A model generated the notes under the pieces. It did not search any database. It saw nothing but the letters and a program-made list of their open reading frames with translations, and was not told the DNA's origin. A program made the position numbers and the translations under genes. This document shows, piece after piece, positions 51,247-60,230 of a stretch of 64,000 nucleotides of DNA. The stretch comes from CADEED01 sp020442965 (GTDB lineage Bacteria > Pseudomonadota > Gammaproteobacteria > Steroidobacterales > Steroidobacteraceae), in the NCBI GenBank assembly GCA_041395525.1, contig JAWLAH010000003.1, forward strand, positions 62,001 through 126,000, given 5' to 3'. The first letter of the stretch is position 1. Every line of letters begins with the position of its first letter.

Positions 51247-52146
51247 TTAGGCACGCGCCAGCGCTGGCACGATGTTGGCGGCCGCAAACTCGATGAATTC
51301 GCGGACTCGTTGGTCGTTCTCACGGCCCGCCGGGAAAATCGCATAGAGCGGCGACGCGGCTGGCACTGTCCACTCGGGCAATACGAGCTTCAGTTTGCCC
51401 GTCGCGATTCCCTGGCGACAGAGGAATTCTGGCAGCAGGCCAATCCCGAGCCCCGCGACCGTCGCGCCGTGCAGCACAGCGGGATCGTCGATCGCGAGTT
51501 TTGGTGTGACACGCACTTCGGCGCGCGCGGAGGCCTTGGTCATCTGCACCCGGTATTCGGGACCGTCGGATGCTGGAGTCAACAGTGCGTGATCACGTAA
51601 ACCCTCGGGGCGATCCGGCGCGGGGTGCTTTTGCAGGTATGCGTTCGTCGCGCACAGCACCGAGGGGGGAGCACCCAACAGGCGTGAACCGATGCGCGGA
51701 TCGTCGGGCTTACCTGCACGAATCGCCACATCCCATTCGGCATCGGACCCGGCGTCCATGACAATGTCCAATGCTCGATCGGGAAAGCTGTCGAGAAATC
51801 TGGGCACGAGTGGACCCAGCAGGATCCGCCCGAAAGCCGGGTCGGCCGCGACCCGCAACGGGCCGACCCGCGTCGTCGAAAACCCGGCGCCGAGGGCGCG
51901 GACCTGCTCATACTGATCATTGATCGCGCGCGCATGCGGTAGGACCGCCTCGCCTGCGGCGGTCAGAAAAATTCGGCGAGTGGTACGCTTCAACAGCTTG
52001 GCGCCCAGCTTTTCCTCGACTTCGGCGATGGCTCGGCTGACCGCAACCTTCGGCACACCGTAAGCTCTCGCCGCAGCCGAAAAGCCGTTCAGCTCGACCA
52101 CCTTGGCGAATACGGCAAGCTGCGCTGGAACCCAGAAATCGGTCAT
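51247..52146 (-). CDS. LysR-family transcriptional regulator
   Basis: 299 aa. N-terminal helix-turn-helix: LAVFAKVVELNGFSAAARAY, VSRAIAEVEEKLGAKLLKRT, RRIFLTAAGEAVLPHARAI; then a periplasmic-binding-like effector domain (PDRALDIVMDAGSDAEWDVA, GIGLLPEFLCRQGIA). Divergent from DUF1993 and upstream of the acyl-CoA dehydrogenase on its own strand, so it may control either. The 71-base gap has GCAC-N4-GTGC (52150-52165) as a possible site. Confidence 0.92.
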   Translation of the reverse strand: MTDFWVPAQLAVFAKVVELNGFSAAARAYGVPKVAVSRAIAEVEEKLGAKLLKRTTRRIFLTAAGEAVLPHARAINDQYEQVRALGAGFSTTRVGPLRVAADPAFGRILLGPLVPRFLDSFPDRALDIVMDAGSDAEWDVAIRAGKPDDPRIGSRLLGAPPSVLCATNAYLQKHPAPDRPEGLRDHALLTPASDGPEYRVQMTKASARAEVRVTPKLAIDDPAVLHGATVAGLGIGLLPEFLCRQGIATGKLKLVLPEWTVPAASPLYAIFPAGRENDQRVREFIEFAAANIVPALARA

Positions 52147-52217
52147 TATTGCACCAAAGTGCGGACTTTAGTTATTTATTGTTTCATATCAGGTCTTATC
52201 ACACAAGGTAGTCAAAC

Positions 52218-52724
52218 GTGAAAATCTCCATGTACGGCATGTCGATCGAGTTGTTTACCACGGGGCTGCAACAGCTGCACCACGTGCTGGATAAGGCGCA
52301 AGCCAACGCCAAGGCCCGCGGCTTCGCGGCCGACGTCTTGCTCGCGGCGCGTCTCGCGCCCGATATGTTTGCGCTTGATCGCCAGGTACAACTGACTTGT
52401 GATTTTGCCAAGAACTCGGCGGCACGCCTCGCCGGTATCGAGGCACCGCGCTTCGAAGACAACGAAAGAACGCTGCCCGAGCTGCTCACCCGAATCGAAC
52501 GTACGCTGGAATTCCTCGGCACCCTCACGCCCGCAGCACTCGAGGGCAGCGCGGCGCGCGAGATCAAAGTGCCTTTGCGCGACCGGACACTGGAGTATCC
52601 CGGGCTGGCGTTTCTGCAAAAGTGGGCGCTCCCGAACTTCTATTTTCACTTCACCACGGTGTACGACATCCTGCGGCACAATGGTGTCGACCTCGGCAAG
52701 GCCGATTTCCTCGGCAAGTGCTGA
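52218..52724 (+). CDS. DUF1993 protein
   Basis: 168 aa. DUF1993 pattern: MSIELFTTGLQQLHHVLDKA at the start, LAARLAPDMFALDRQVQLTC, DFAKNSAARLAGIEAP and the C-terminal FYFHFTTVYDILRHNGVDLG with the family's conserved His. A four-helix bundle related to DinB-like enzymes; function unknown. Followed 14 bases later by the aldo/keto reductase, so the two form an operon under possible LysR control. Confidence 0.88.
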   Translation: MKISMYGMSIELFTTGLQQLHHVLDKAQANAKARGFAADVLLAARLAPDMFALDRQVQLTCDFAKNSAARLAGIEAPRFEDNERTLPELLTRIERTLEFLGTLTPAALEGSAAREIKVPLRDRTLEYPGLAFLQKWALPNFYFHFTTVYDILRHNGVDLGKADFLGKC

Positions 52725-52738
52725 AAGGATTCCGACCT

Positions 52739-53734
52739 ATGCACAAGCGCTTTCTCGGCAAGCAGGGGCTCGAAGTTTCGGCTATCGGCCTCGGCACGAT
52801 GGGTATGACGGGCGTGGCGGGCATGGCGGACATGTATGGCCCCGCCGACGATGGCGAGGGCATCGCGACGATTCAGCGCGCGCTCGACATCGGCATCACC
52901 TTCTTTGACACGGCCGAGGTCTATGGCCCTTGTCGCAATGAAGAGCTGTTAGGTCGCGCGCTGGCGGGGCGCCGGCACGAGGCGGTGATTGCGACGAAAT
53001 TCGGCTTCAGATTCAGCGCGGATCAACGCATCGCTGGCCTCGATAGCCGGCCGGAGAATGTCCATCGGGCACTCGACGGCGCGTTGCGCCGGCTCGGCAC
53101 CGACTACGTTGATCTGTGGTATCAGCATCGGCTCGATCGCAGCGTCCCGATCGAAGACACCGTCGGCGCCATGGCCGAGCAGGTGCGTGCTGGCAAAGTA
53201 CGCTATCTCGGATTGTCGGAGGTTGGCGCTGCCACGCTGCGACGCGCGCACGCGGTGCACCCGCTCAGCGCCATGCAGAGCGAGTATTCACTGTGGGAGC
53301 GCAACATCGAAGGCGAAGTACTGGACACCTGTCGTGAGCTGGGGATCGGAATCGTCCCGTACAGCCCCTTGGGCCGCGGCTTTCTCACGGGGACAGTGCC
53401 GCGATCGGATGATCTGCCCGACGCGGACTACCGGCGTCACGATCCGCGCTTCCAGACTGACAACTACGCCCGCAACGTGCACTTGTTAGCGGCCGTGCAA
53501 GCGGTCGCGGTACGCCACAAGGCCACTGCGGCTCAAATTGCGCTCGCATGGCTGCTGCACCGTGGCGACGATGTGGTCCCCATCCCAGGCACCAAGCAGC
53601 GAAAATATGTTGCAGCAAACGCAGCGGCGGCCGATCTCAAACTGTCGGACCGTGATCTGGCGGAACTGGAATCGATCGGTTCAGCCGCCGGGCAGCGCTA
53701 CACAGACCGTGGCATGGCGACGATCGATCGCTGA
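52739..53734 (+). CDS. Aldo/keto reductase (AKR13-like)
   Basis: 331 aa from ATG 52739 with AAGGA upstream. Tetrad visible: Asp and Tyr in FFDTAEVYGPCRNEELLGRA, Lys in VIATKFGF, His in DLWYQHRLDRSVP. SPLGRGFLTG and the NADPH-site IPGTKQRKYVAANAAA are typical of cytosolic AKRs such as AKR13. Reduces carbonyl compounds with NADPH. Second gene of the DUF1993 operon. Confidence 0.92.
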   Translation: MHKRFLGKQGLEVSAIGLGTMGMTGVAGMADMYGPADDGEGIATIQRALDIGITFFDTAEVYGPCRNEELLGRALAGRRHEAVIATKFGFRFSADQRIAGLDSRPENVHRALDGALRRLGTDYVDLWYQHRLDRSVPIEDTVGAMAEQVRAGKVRYLGLSEVGAATLRRAHAVHPLSAMQSEYSLWERNIEGEVLDTCRELGIGIVPYSPLGRGFLTGTVPRSDDLPDADYRRHDPRFQTDNYARNVHLLAAVQAVAVRHKATAAQIALAWLLHRGDDVVPIPGTKQRKYVAANAAAADLKLSDRDLAELESIGSAAGQRYTDRGMATIDR

Positions 53735-53915
53735 CAGATCAGGCGCTCGTCCGATTTGACATAAGTAGCGGCGCTTCCGGACTATCGTTAAGAACGCGAG
53801 CCATATCACGGCACCGCACACGCGGGTTTGCCACTCTAATTGATGACGTGCCCGATCGGGGGCAGCGCCTTGCCGGGTTAGCCAGAGCCCATCACAAAGG
53901 AACGAGCGGCGGAAC

Positions 53916-55328
53916 GTGTCGATTCAGCGTGTGACCAAACCTGACGAAGCGGATTCGTTGACCACGATTGGCAACGCCTTGTGCGCCGCGTTGGGCAATC
54001 TGCGCGTGCAATCAGTCTCATTGCACGACATCGAGGGCGAGATCCTGTGGCTCAGCGAAGGTGTGATGGGCCCGGACGAGCACAGTCTCGTGCTCGAAGC
54101 AACCAATGCACTGACGCTCGCGTCGCATCGTCACTACGTGTTTCAGAACATGGGTGATGGCCGCTCCGCCGCATTCTTGCCGGCGCGCACGCCAACCGGC
54201 GAGCTGGTCGGCCTCGTCACGATCATCAGCGAAAGCAAGTGGCTCGATAGTGGCATGGCATCGCGGCTCGTGACGCCGCAGACTACCGCGGCAATGCGGC
54301 GGCTAGCGATATTCCGCAAACCCGCGAGCACCGAATCCACGCTTGCGCCTCTGCCTGGTGCGCCACCCCCTGGACCTGCGCCCACGGGGCGTTCGGCGGA
54401 AGCTCCAGCCGCCAAACAAACCGGTGCTACCAAACAACCCGCAGCAGCCACCCAGGACAAGCTGCACAGCTCGGCATTGCGACTGGTGGCGACTGGCGCG
54501 CATGCCAAGCCTGCTGCCGCAACCGCAGAGCCTGACTATCCGACGAGGCCGGCTCCAACAACCAAGCGGCGAGCCGCTCCCGCCACGCCGTTTGCAGTCG
54601 GGAGCGGCAAGTTTCGCTTCGAACACACGGATTTTCAGCTCCACGTGCAGCAGCTCCTGAAGCTGCGCTCGGGCGGCGGTACCCGGCGCTACGAAGTGCT
54701 GGCGCGCCCTCTCGGCAGCTCGAATACCCCCGAATCGATCTCGGTTACCGTAAAGCGCGCGATCGGTACCTCTGAACTGGATCGCCTCGTCATTGCCGAG
54801 TTGCTCGCCTGGATCGAGGCGCACCCGAGCATCATCGACGAAAACCCCTCGAGCTTCTCGTGCAACCTGTCGATGAGTTCGATCGCAGACCCCAAGTTTC
54901 TGGCCTTTGTCGCATCGCAGCTGAACAACCGGGACGTGCCACCTGGGACGGTGGGATTCGAGCTGTCCGAGCATGCGTGCGTCGAGCAACAGCGCGACGT
55001 CGAGATGTTCATCGCCGCCTGCGAAAAACTCGGTTGTTATGTCGTGATCGACGATTTCACGTTGGACTCGCGCGTCGTGCCCTGGCTGGCTTCGCCTGCC
55101 ATGCGTTTCGTCAAGATCGACTCGCGCATCACGACGAGTGCGATGACCGAAAGGCTGCAACAAGCGCTCGTGATCGCCATGTCGCAGATGTCCAAGGTGC
55201 TCGGCATTTCCTGTGTCGCCAAGCGTATCGATACGCCAGCGGCACGACAGTGGCTATCCGCTGTCGGCGTAGACTACGCTCAGGGTTTCGTACTCGAAGA
55301 GCCGAAACCACTGAGCGAATTGGCCTGA
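53916..55328 (+). CDS. EAL-domain protein with a degenerate active site
   Basis: 470 aa. Residues 1-135 form a GAF-like domain (TTIGNALCAALGNLRVQSVS, VGLVTIIS); 136-230 are Pro-Ala-rich and disordered; 240-470 are an EAL fold. EAL signature residues: Glu260 in YEVLARPLG, Asn317, Glu349 in FELSEHA, Asp379-Asp380 in VVIDDFTLD, Lys400 in FVKID and Gln456 in YAQGF. The glutamate of the usual AEGVE motif is Lys436 in VAKRIDT, so catalysis is doubtful. It may bind cyclic di-GMP or another nucleotide as a sensor. Ribosome site poor. Single gene. Confidence 0.85.
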   Translation: MSIQRVTKPDEADSLTTIGNALCAALGNLRVQSVSLHDIEGEILWLSEGVMGPDEHSLVLEATNALTLASHRHYVFQNMGDGRSAAFLPARTPTGELVGLVTIISESKWLDSGMASRLVTPQTTAAMRRLAIFRKPASTESTLAPLPGAPPPGPAPTGRSAEAPAAKQTGATKQPAAATQDKLHSSALRLVATGAHAKPAAATAEPDYPTRPAPTTKRRAAPATPFAVGSGKFRFEHTDFQLHVQQLLKLRSGGGTRRYEVLARPLGSSNTPESISVTVKRAIGTSELDRLVIAELLAWIEAHPSIIDENPSSFSCNLSMSSIADPKFLAFVASQLNNRDVPPGTVGFELSEHACVEQQRDVEMFIAACEKLGCYVVIDDFTLDSRVVPWLASPAMRFVKIDSRITTSAMTERLQQALVIAMSQMSKVLGISCVAKRIDTPAARQWLSAVGVDYAQGFVLEEPKPLSELA

Positions 55329-55367
55329 CGCGCCGGCAATCGCCGCTGACCGGGCCGAGACGCGGCC

Positions 55368-56912
55368 CTACCAGGTGTAACGCACCCGATAGCGCACCGT
55401 CGCCTCGGCATCCTTGGCGACTTTGACCGGGAAAACAATCGTGCGCGCGTCGACTTTGTCGTACGTATGTGTCTGGCTCAAGAGCTTCCAGTTGCTCCAG
55501 CGGTAGAGGTTCTCCTTGACGAGTACCTCTACCGGCTCGCTCTTGTGATTGCGCAGCTTGATCTCGAATTCTTCTTCCAGCCACTGCGCTTTGGTGTCGA
55601 CCGCGAAGTCGGTCTGCCGACGTTCGCCGCCCACGTCGAACGCTGATCCCAGTTTCACTCGCACCGGTTCGTCCTTCGGCGTGTGATCGATGCGATCTTC
55701 CCCGATGAACTCGAGACTGTCATCCGCCGCGTCGAGCTGCGACACCCGAATCCGCCCTGCCGGCAACGGCATGCCGAGCCCCAGCTTTTTATCGTTGCGG
55801 AATTCGAGATAGACATCGACCTTCTTGTTCATGGCGACGCCAATCTCTCGATCGGTATTCGGCGAGCCCCAGAAAACTGGCTGCGCCAGCCCGTAATACA
55901 GCAGGATCTTCTTCGCCGGAATCTGTCGGGCCTGATCAAAGAGCTCGATCTGCTTGGTCGAATTGTTAGGTAGCGTGGCACGACGTCCGAGGGTGTAGAG
56001 ATGAAACTCGAAGAACTCCTTCTGCTCAAAGCCGCCGTCGTCAGCCATGCTCTTCGCCGCCATCGCCAGGACGCGCCCCCGCGCCATCTGCGGCGGCTCG
56101 GCACGGTGCACATCGCCGGCGATCAGCTTGAGTTTCGCATCCGGGAAGCTCGTACCCGATTGATTGATGATGCTGACCCAAGCCGACAGATCGAGCAGGC
56201 CGCTGTTAGCGTCACTGCCCGCCTGAAAAACAAGATTGTAGTCGGCCCACCAGGTCACGCCGCCTGTCTGGTAGGTCACGCGCGTACGTTGCTCGCCTCC
56301 CTGGGGTGAGCTCAACTCCCATACTAGTGTTGGTTTGGTCTCGAGACCGCCTGGCAAGTCCGGGAACCGAACGGCCGAATAGTTCCGGAGCGCATGGATG
56401 CTGCCATCGTCGCCCCGCAGGACCAGCCCGTCGACGGCCGAGAGCAGTGTGCCACTGACGGTCGAATTCTGATTGCCGACCGCGCGTTCGACGATGATTG
56501 GTCGGTCGATGAACCTCTGCAGCAGCTTGTCGGTGCTCACGAGATCGAACTGAAAGCTCTGTTCGAGCACGCGTGTTCGCGGCTCGGTGAGCGAAGTAAA
56601 GGTCACGGTGGTCGGATCGATGAGTCCAGCGACATCGCTGAACTTCAGTTGCGAGCGGCCGCTGCCGATCTTGATCAGGCGATCGTGACTTACCATCGCG
56701 TACCCCGGCACGGACATCGCGTTCGGCACGCCGGCGCCCGGTACCGGGCGGTAGAGCTCGGGTGAAATTGCGCCCGGTTGCGCGGAGCTGTAGATCGTAA
56801 TGGCCGTGCCGTCTTGCGCCGCAACGGCCCCCACGCCACTTGCCAGGGACACGCTGACGGCAAGCGCGGCAACGCGGCCGGTTCGAGTTCGCACAGTCTT
56901 CTTTTTGCTCAT
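55368..56912 (-). CDS. DUF4139 secreted protein
   Basis: 514 aa from ATG 56912 with a GAGGAAG ribosome site. A signal peptide of about 33 residues (RVAALAVSVSLASGVGAVAA) precedes AQDGTAI. The central and C-terminal beta-sandwich domains show VTYQTGGVTWWADYNLVFQ, WVSIINQSGTSFPDAKLKLI, and EEFEIKLRNHKSEPVEVLVK, the DUF4139 pattern. Function unknown; exported, probably periplasmic or surface. The 321-base gap to the divergent anti-sigma-like gene shows no frame. Confidence 0.82.
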   Translation of the reverse strand: MSKKKTVRTRTGRVAALAVSVSLASGVGAVAAQDGTAITIYSSAQPGAISPELYRPVPGAGVPNAMSVPGYAMVSHDRLIKIGSGRSQLKFSDVAGLIDPTTVTFTSLTEPRTRVLEQSFQFDLVSTDKLLQRFIDRPIIVERAVGNQNSTVSGTLLSAVDGLVLRGDDGSIHALRNYSAVRFPDLPGGLETKPTLVWELSSPQGGEQRTRVTYQTGGVTWWADYNLVFQAGSDANSGLLDLSAWVSIINQSGTSFPDAKLKLIAGDVHRAEPPQMARGRVLAMAAKSMADDGGFEQKEFFEFHLYTLGRRATLPNNSTKQIELFDQARQIPAKKILLYYGLAQPVFWGSPNTDREIGVAMNKKVDVYLEFRNDKKLGLGMPLPAGRIRVSQLDAADDSLEFIGEDRIDHTPKDEPVRVKLGSAFDVGGERRQTDFAVDTKAQWLEEEFEIKLRNHKSEPVEVLVKENLYRWSNWKLLSQTHTYDKVDARTIVFPVKVAKDAEATVRYRVRYTW

Positions 56913-57233
56913 GACTTCCTCTGAATGGTTTCTCTGATCGGCGGCAACGCCCGTAGCGCCGCCCTGTGTAAACGCAGATCGCACGACATTTGGGTCGCTC
57001 AACTCGACGCATGGCAAAAGCGAGAGCTCGATCGCACTCTTGCGCGGCATTAGCGTGGTTTCTGTGAGTCCCGACAGCGGCCTGTGGCCGAAACTGCAGC
57101 ACCATGACCCTGTGCGCCGCAAGCTTGGCAATGCCCAACTACGCCCCGAATGGCGGCTGGCATTCCTGCGTCGCTTGAATGAACCACCCCGGATCCCAGT
57201 GACCACAGCCCGATCGAATCGACGCGACACATC
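56913..57233. other. Divergent intergenic region
   Basis: 321 bases between the DUF4139 gene and the anti-sigma-like gene. No conserved frame; short open frames here lack ribosome sites and family motifs. No sigma factor gene is present, although an anti-sigma-like protein follows. Confidence 0.4.
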
Positions 57234-57992
57234 ATGTCAGCCAGTTACTCCAGCCCACCCGATTCAGACAGCCTGACCAACAGCGATCCCGCGGACGCCA
57301 AGATGGACCGCGACTTCATCGCTCGCAACCACATTGTCGAACGGTACCTTGCCGGCACGCTACCGCCCAAGGGCGCGAGCGACTTCGAGCGCTTCATTCG
57401 TGCCAATCCGGCGCTGATCGACGAACTGGGTCTCGCCGATCGCATCCATTGCGGCCTGCGCCTGCTGGAATTCAGCGGCAAGCCTGAGCCCTGGGCGGAG
57501 CAGCGCATCCGGTTCTGGCAGCGGCTACCGTTCGTGAGCGCAATCGCGGCCGTCGCCGCCCTACTGCTGGCCGCCCTGTCGCTGCTCGGCGGCAAGGTTT
57601 CTGATCAGGCTAACTTGATCGCCAAGCTCAGACAGGAAGTGATCGAGCGACCGATACTTCCGACCAGCTCGGTTCGCCCCGTCATCGTCTTTCCGGGGCT
57701 GGCGGGCGCGGCGAGCGCGGCTCGCGTAAATCTCACCTCCGGCGAGATGACGGAACTCAAGATCGACGTGACCCAGACGCGCCATAGCGTGTTCCGGGTC
57801 ATCCTCGATCGAGTGGGCCACGGACGAGTCGCGATTCTCGACAACATGATCAAGGATTCGAACAGCCATGTGCGGCTGCAACTGAACCCCAGCGCGTTTG
57901 GCGCCGGCGAGTATCTCCTGACGCTCGAACGACTCAACCTGCGCCGCGAAGGCACACCCAGCGCATGGGTGCGCCTCAATATCAGCCCCTGA
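57234..57992 (+). CDS. Anti-sigma-like membrane protein
   Basis: 252 aa; a second ATG at 57303 is an equal start candidate. HIVERYLAGTLPPKGASDFE then FERFIRANPALIDELG match the N-terminal helical unit of anti-sigma factors, but without the Cys/His zinc ligands. One membrane helix (FVSAIAAVAALLLAALSLLG) near residue 105 is followed by a 130-residue beta-rich outer domain (ARVNLTSGEMTELKIDVTQ, VRLQLNPSAFGAGEYLLTLE). No cognate sigma gene is adjacent, so the role is open. Confidence 0.6.
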   Translation: MSASYSSPPDSDSLTNSDPADAKMDRDFIARNHIVERYLAGTLPPKGASDFERFIRANPALIDELGLADRIHCGLRLLEFSGKPEPWAEQRIRFWQRLPFVSAIAAVAALLLAALSLLGGKVSDQANLIAKLRQEVIERPILPTSSVRPVIVFPGLAGAASAARVNLTSGEMTELKIDVTQTRHSVFRVILDRVGHGRVAILDNMIKDSNSHVRLQLNPSAFGAGEYLLTLERLNLRREGTPSAWVRLNISP

Positions 57993-58048
57993 TTGGCAAA
58001 TGATCCGCGCCGAATTGGTCCCGCTGGTCAGCGCAACCCAGCCGCGGC

Positions 58049-58083
58049 CGTAGTCCGCGGGCGGTTATGCCCGCGTGACTACG
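58049..58083. terminator. Long hairpin between convergent genes
   Basis: A 14-bp stem with one bulged base: CGTAGTC-CGCGGGC (58049-58062), loop GGTTAT, GCCCGCG-T-GACTACG (58069-58083). No run of T follows, so it may be a factor-dependent or bidirectional terminator, or a repetitive palindrome (no second copy seen here). Confidence 0.55.
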
Positions 58084-58094
58084 CCGACGCCAGC

Positions 58095-58319
58095 CTACTT
58101 CTTGCGCCGTGCGCGCTTCGGCTGATTGATCGCACGGAATGAGATTCCGAGCAACAGCGCCTTCTGCGCGACCGAGCCGCGTGTACGGCCGAGTTTTTCT
58201 GCCGCGGCACGTGCCGACAGCTTCTGCTTGGCGAGCGAACGCAACTTGGCGACGTCGGTCGCCGTCCACGCCTTGCCCAAACGTGCGGGCTTAACCGCCT
58301 TTGCTCTCTTCTTTGCCAT
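58095..58319 (-). CDS. Small basic SANT/HTH-like protein
   Basis: 74 aa, strongly basic. The centre, WTATDVAKLRSLAKQKLSAR then EKLGRTRGSVAQKALLLGIS, is a SANT/Myb-type or homeodomain-like three-helix motif found in many small proteobacterial proteins. Lys-Arg-rich tails suggest DNA binding. An AGGAGG ribosome site lies six bases before the ATG, the best in the window, so it is probably well translated. Confidence 0.8.
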   Translation of the reverse strand: MAKKRAKAVKPARLGKAWTATDVAKLRSLAKQKLSARAAAEKLGRTRGSVAQKALLLGISFRAINQPKRARRKK

Positions 58320-58473
58320 GATTCCTCCTAAACGCTAACAGTGCAATACTAACCTGTTTAATGGCCGCATGTCGCAATTAGTTAGCGAGTAGGGCGGCTC
58401 GTGCTGCATTTTGTACCGAGTTTGTGGATTGCGGCAATACTTATTTGTACGCGCCAGTCCTGCCGGGGTGTCA

Positions 58474-60210
58474 CTAGGGTGCCTTGGCGGGACGCCGAAC
58501 TCGTCCGACAACCACAGAATCGATCAGTCGGGGCGCTGCGGCCGCCGGGTCGTCTGCTAACTCCACGCGGGAGCCGCGACGATCAGCGGCCCGCCAGCGG
58601 CGTGGCACCCGATCGATCGCCAGGGCGAAAATGCTGAGCGTTCCGCTCGCATCCACCCGTAAACGTACCCAATGCTTGAAATCCTCGATTCTGAGGCTTC
58701 GCAAAGCCTCGTTAGCGTGCTCGCCGAAGAACTGCAGCGATACAAACAGGTAGAGCCCGATGATCCATGCGCCAACCAGTCCGCCGAGCAGAAACGTGAT
58801 TGCTCCAGCCACTAACAGCTGCGGTAGCGTCGCGAATGCGAGGCCCATTGCCTGCGTGGTCACCAACAGACCGAGCCAGCCGACGCCGAATGCGGCCGCC
58901 AGGTGCGCCAGGCCATGGGAAATACCGCCGAGCACGCGCCACCAGCGCACGTGCGTATCGGTGAAGAAGATGAAAGCGGCAATGACCAGGATCAGCCACA
59001 GCCCGTTGACGGGATCGCGGACCGCTGCTCGCACCGCAGCATCGAAGGCGGTGAGCAAATCGTCCGTATCTGCCGCGGTCAGGCTGGCCGACGCGAACCA
59101 GGCGGACATCGCATACAGGAATGCGGGTATCGGCAGAAACTTCGGATTCAGGAACGGGAACAGGAAATTGCGCCAGGTGAGTCTCGAGGATGTCTTCTCG
59201 TCGGGATAGGCCGCCCGCTGCACGAAGCCGTCGCGTAAGTTGTGAGTGGCCGGCGCGTGCGTAGGATGCAGAAACGCGCCGCCACCCCCGGCGGTAATCT
59301 TGTGTATGCCCGCCGCGTTCGAATGTCGTTTGTAGAGGTGCAGATCACCGGTGAGAAAGACATCCACTGGGCGTTTGAGGATGCGGCGTTCCAGGAAATC
59401 GACTGTCGTGCTCTCGTCGTAGGTCGAATGCCTGGGATACGCATCCTCCAGAATCCAACGCGGTTCGGGGACGCACAGCAGAACGCGAGCATCGGCATCC
59501 ATATCTGCGGCGACCTGCTGAAAGTACTGCACCTGCGGCTCGTCCAGATCGGATCCGAGCTGCAAGTCGATCGCCAGCAACCACCAGTCATGCGGCAGTC
59601 GCAGCGCAAAGTAACTACGCGTTTGGTGCGTGGCACAGCCCGCAAAGCCACGCTCTGGTCGACAGAAACTGCGCGAGAATGCGATCAGACTATCGTACCA
59701 ATCGTGGTTGCCCGGAATCGCGAACACGTCGGGGCGTGCATCGCGACCCGCAAACGCCGTCGCGTAGGGTCGCTCAGCGCGTGCCTCGTACTCTGCCCGC
59801 GACGGATAGGGGTAAACCTCGTCACCACCGAATACCAACACGCGCCCGGGCGACGTTTGGATCGTCGCGCCGCTCGCTGCGTCGGCAACCGCCAGCTTGG
59901 GCGTGGCGATCGCGTCGGCGATCGCATAGGTGGAGTTCCAGCCGTCGCCGATATCACTCACATAGTCGAGCCAGAAATCGCCGTTGGCATCCGTATCAGC
60001 GGAATAATCGAACCAATGCTGCGGCTGCGTAGACAACGCCTCGATCAGTCGGGTGTCCGAATGCCTTCCGAACAGGTTGGCGACAATGACCAGCCACGCC
60101 GATTGCGCCAACAGGCGTGGGTCATACCAGCCCACCATCTTGCGACGCAGCGGCGTGCGCAATAGATAGTCGATGAACTCCGGATTGTGCGGACCCGCCT
60201 GCGGTGTCAT
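58474..60210 (-). CDS. Membrane metallophosphoesterase
   Basis: 578 aa from ATG 60210; the start lacks a ribosome site. The calcineurin-like core shows GGDEVYPYPS, DVFAIPGNHDWYDSLIAFSR, LPHDWWLLAIDLQLGSDL and LTGDLHLYKRHS, with an unusual GDEVY in place of GDxxD/H. The first Asp-x-His motif is not obvious. From about residue 350 there are about five membrane helices (WLILVIAAFIFFTDTHVRWW, FATLPQLLVAGAITFLLGG). Cofactor and substrate unknown. Follows the YbbP-like gene after 20 bases. Confidence 0.82.
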   Translation of the reverse strand: MTPQAGPHNPEFIDYLLRTPLRRKMVGWYDPRLLAQSAWLVIVANLFGRHSDTRLIEALSTQPQHWFDYSADTDANGDFWLDYVSDIGDGWNSTYAIADAIATPKLAVADAASGATIQTSPGRVLVFGGDEVYPYPSRAEYEARAERPYATAFAGRDARPDVFAIPGNHDWYDSLIAFSRSFCRPERGFAGCATHQTRSYFALRLPHDWWLLAIDLQLGSDLDEPQVQYFQQVAADMDADARVLLCVPEPRWILEDAYPRHSTYDESTTVDFLERRILKRPVDVFLTGDLHLYKRHSNAAGIHKITAGGGGAFLHPTHAPATHNLRDGFVQRAAYPDEKTSSRLTWRNFLFPFLNPKFLPIPAFLYAMSAWFASASLTAADTDDLLTAFDAAVRAAVRDPVNGLWLILVIAAFIFFTDTHVRWWRVLGGISHGLAHLAAAFGVGWLGLLVTTQAMGLAFATLPQLLVAGAITFLLGGLVGAWIIGLYLFVSLQFFGEHANEALRSLRIEDFKHWVRLRVDASGTLSIFALAIDRVPRRWRAADRRGSRVELADDPAAAAPRLIDSVVVGRVRRPAKAP

Positions 60211-60230
60211 TGGTTTGACATGCAAGGAAG

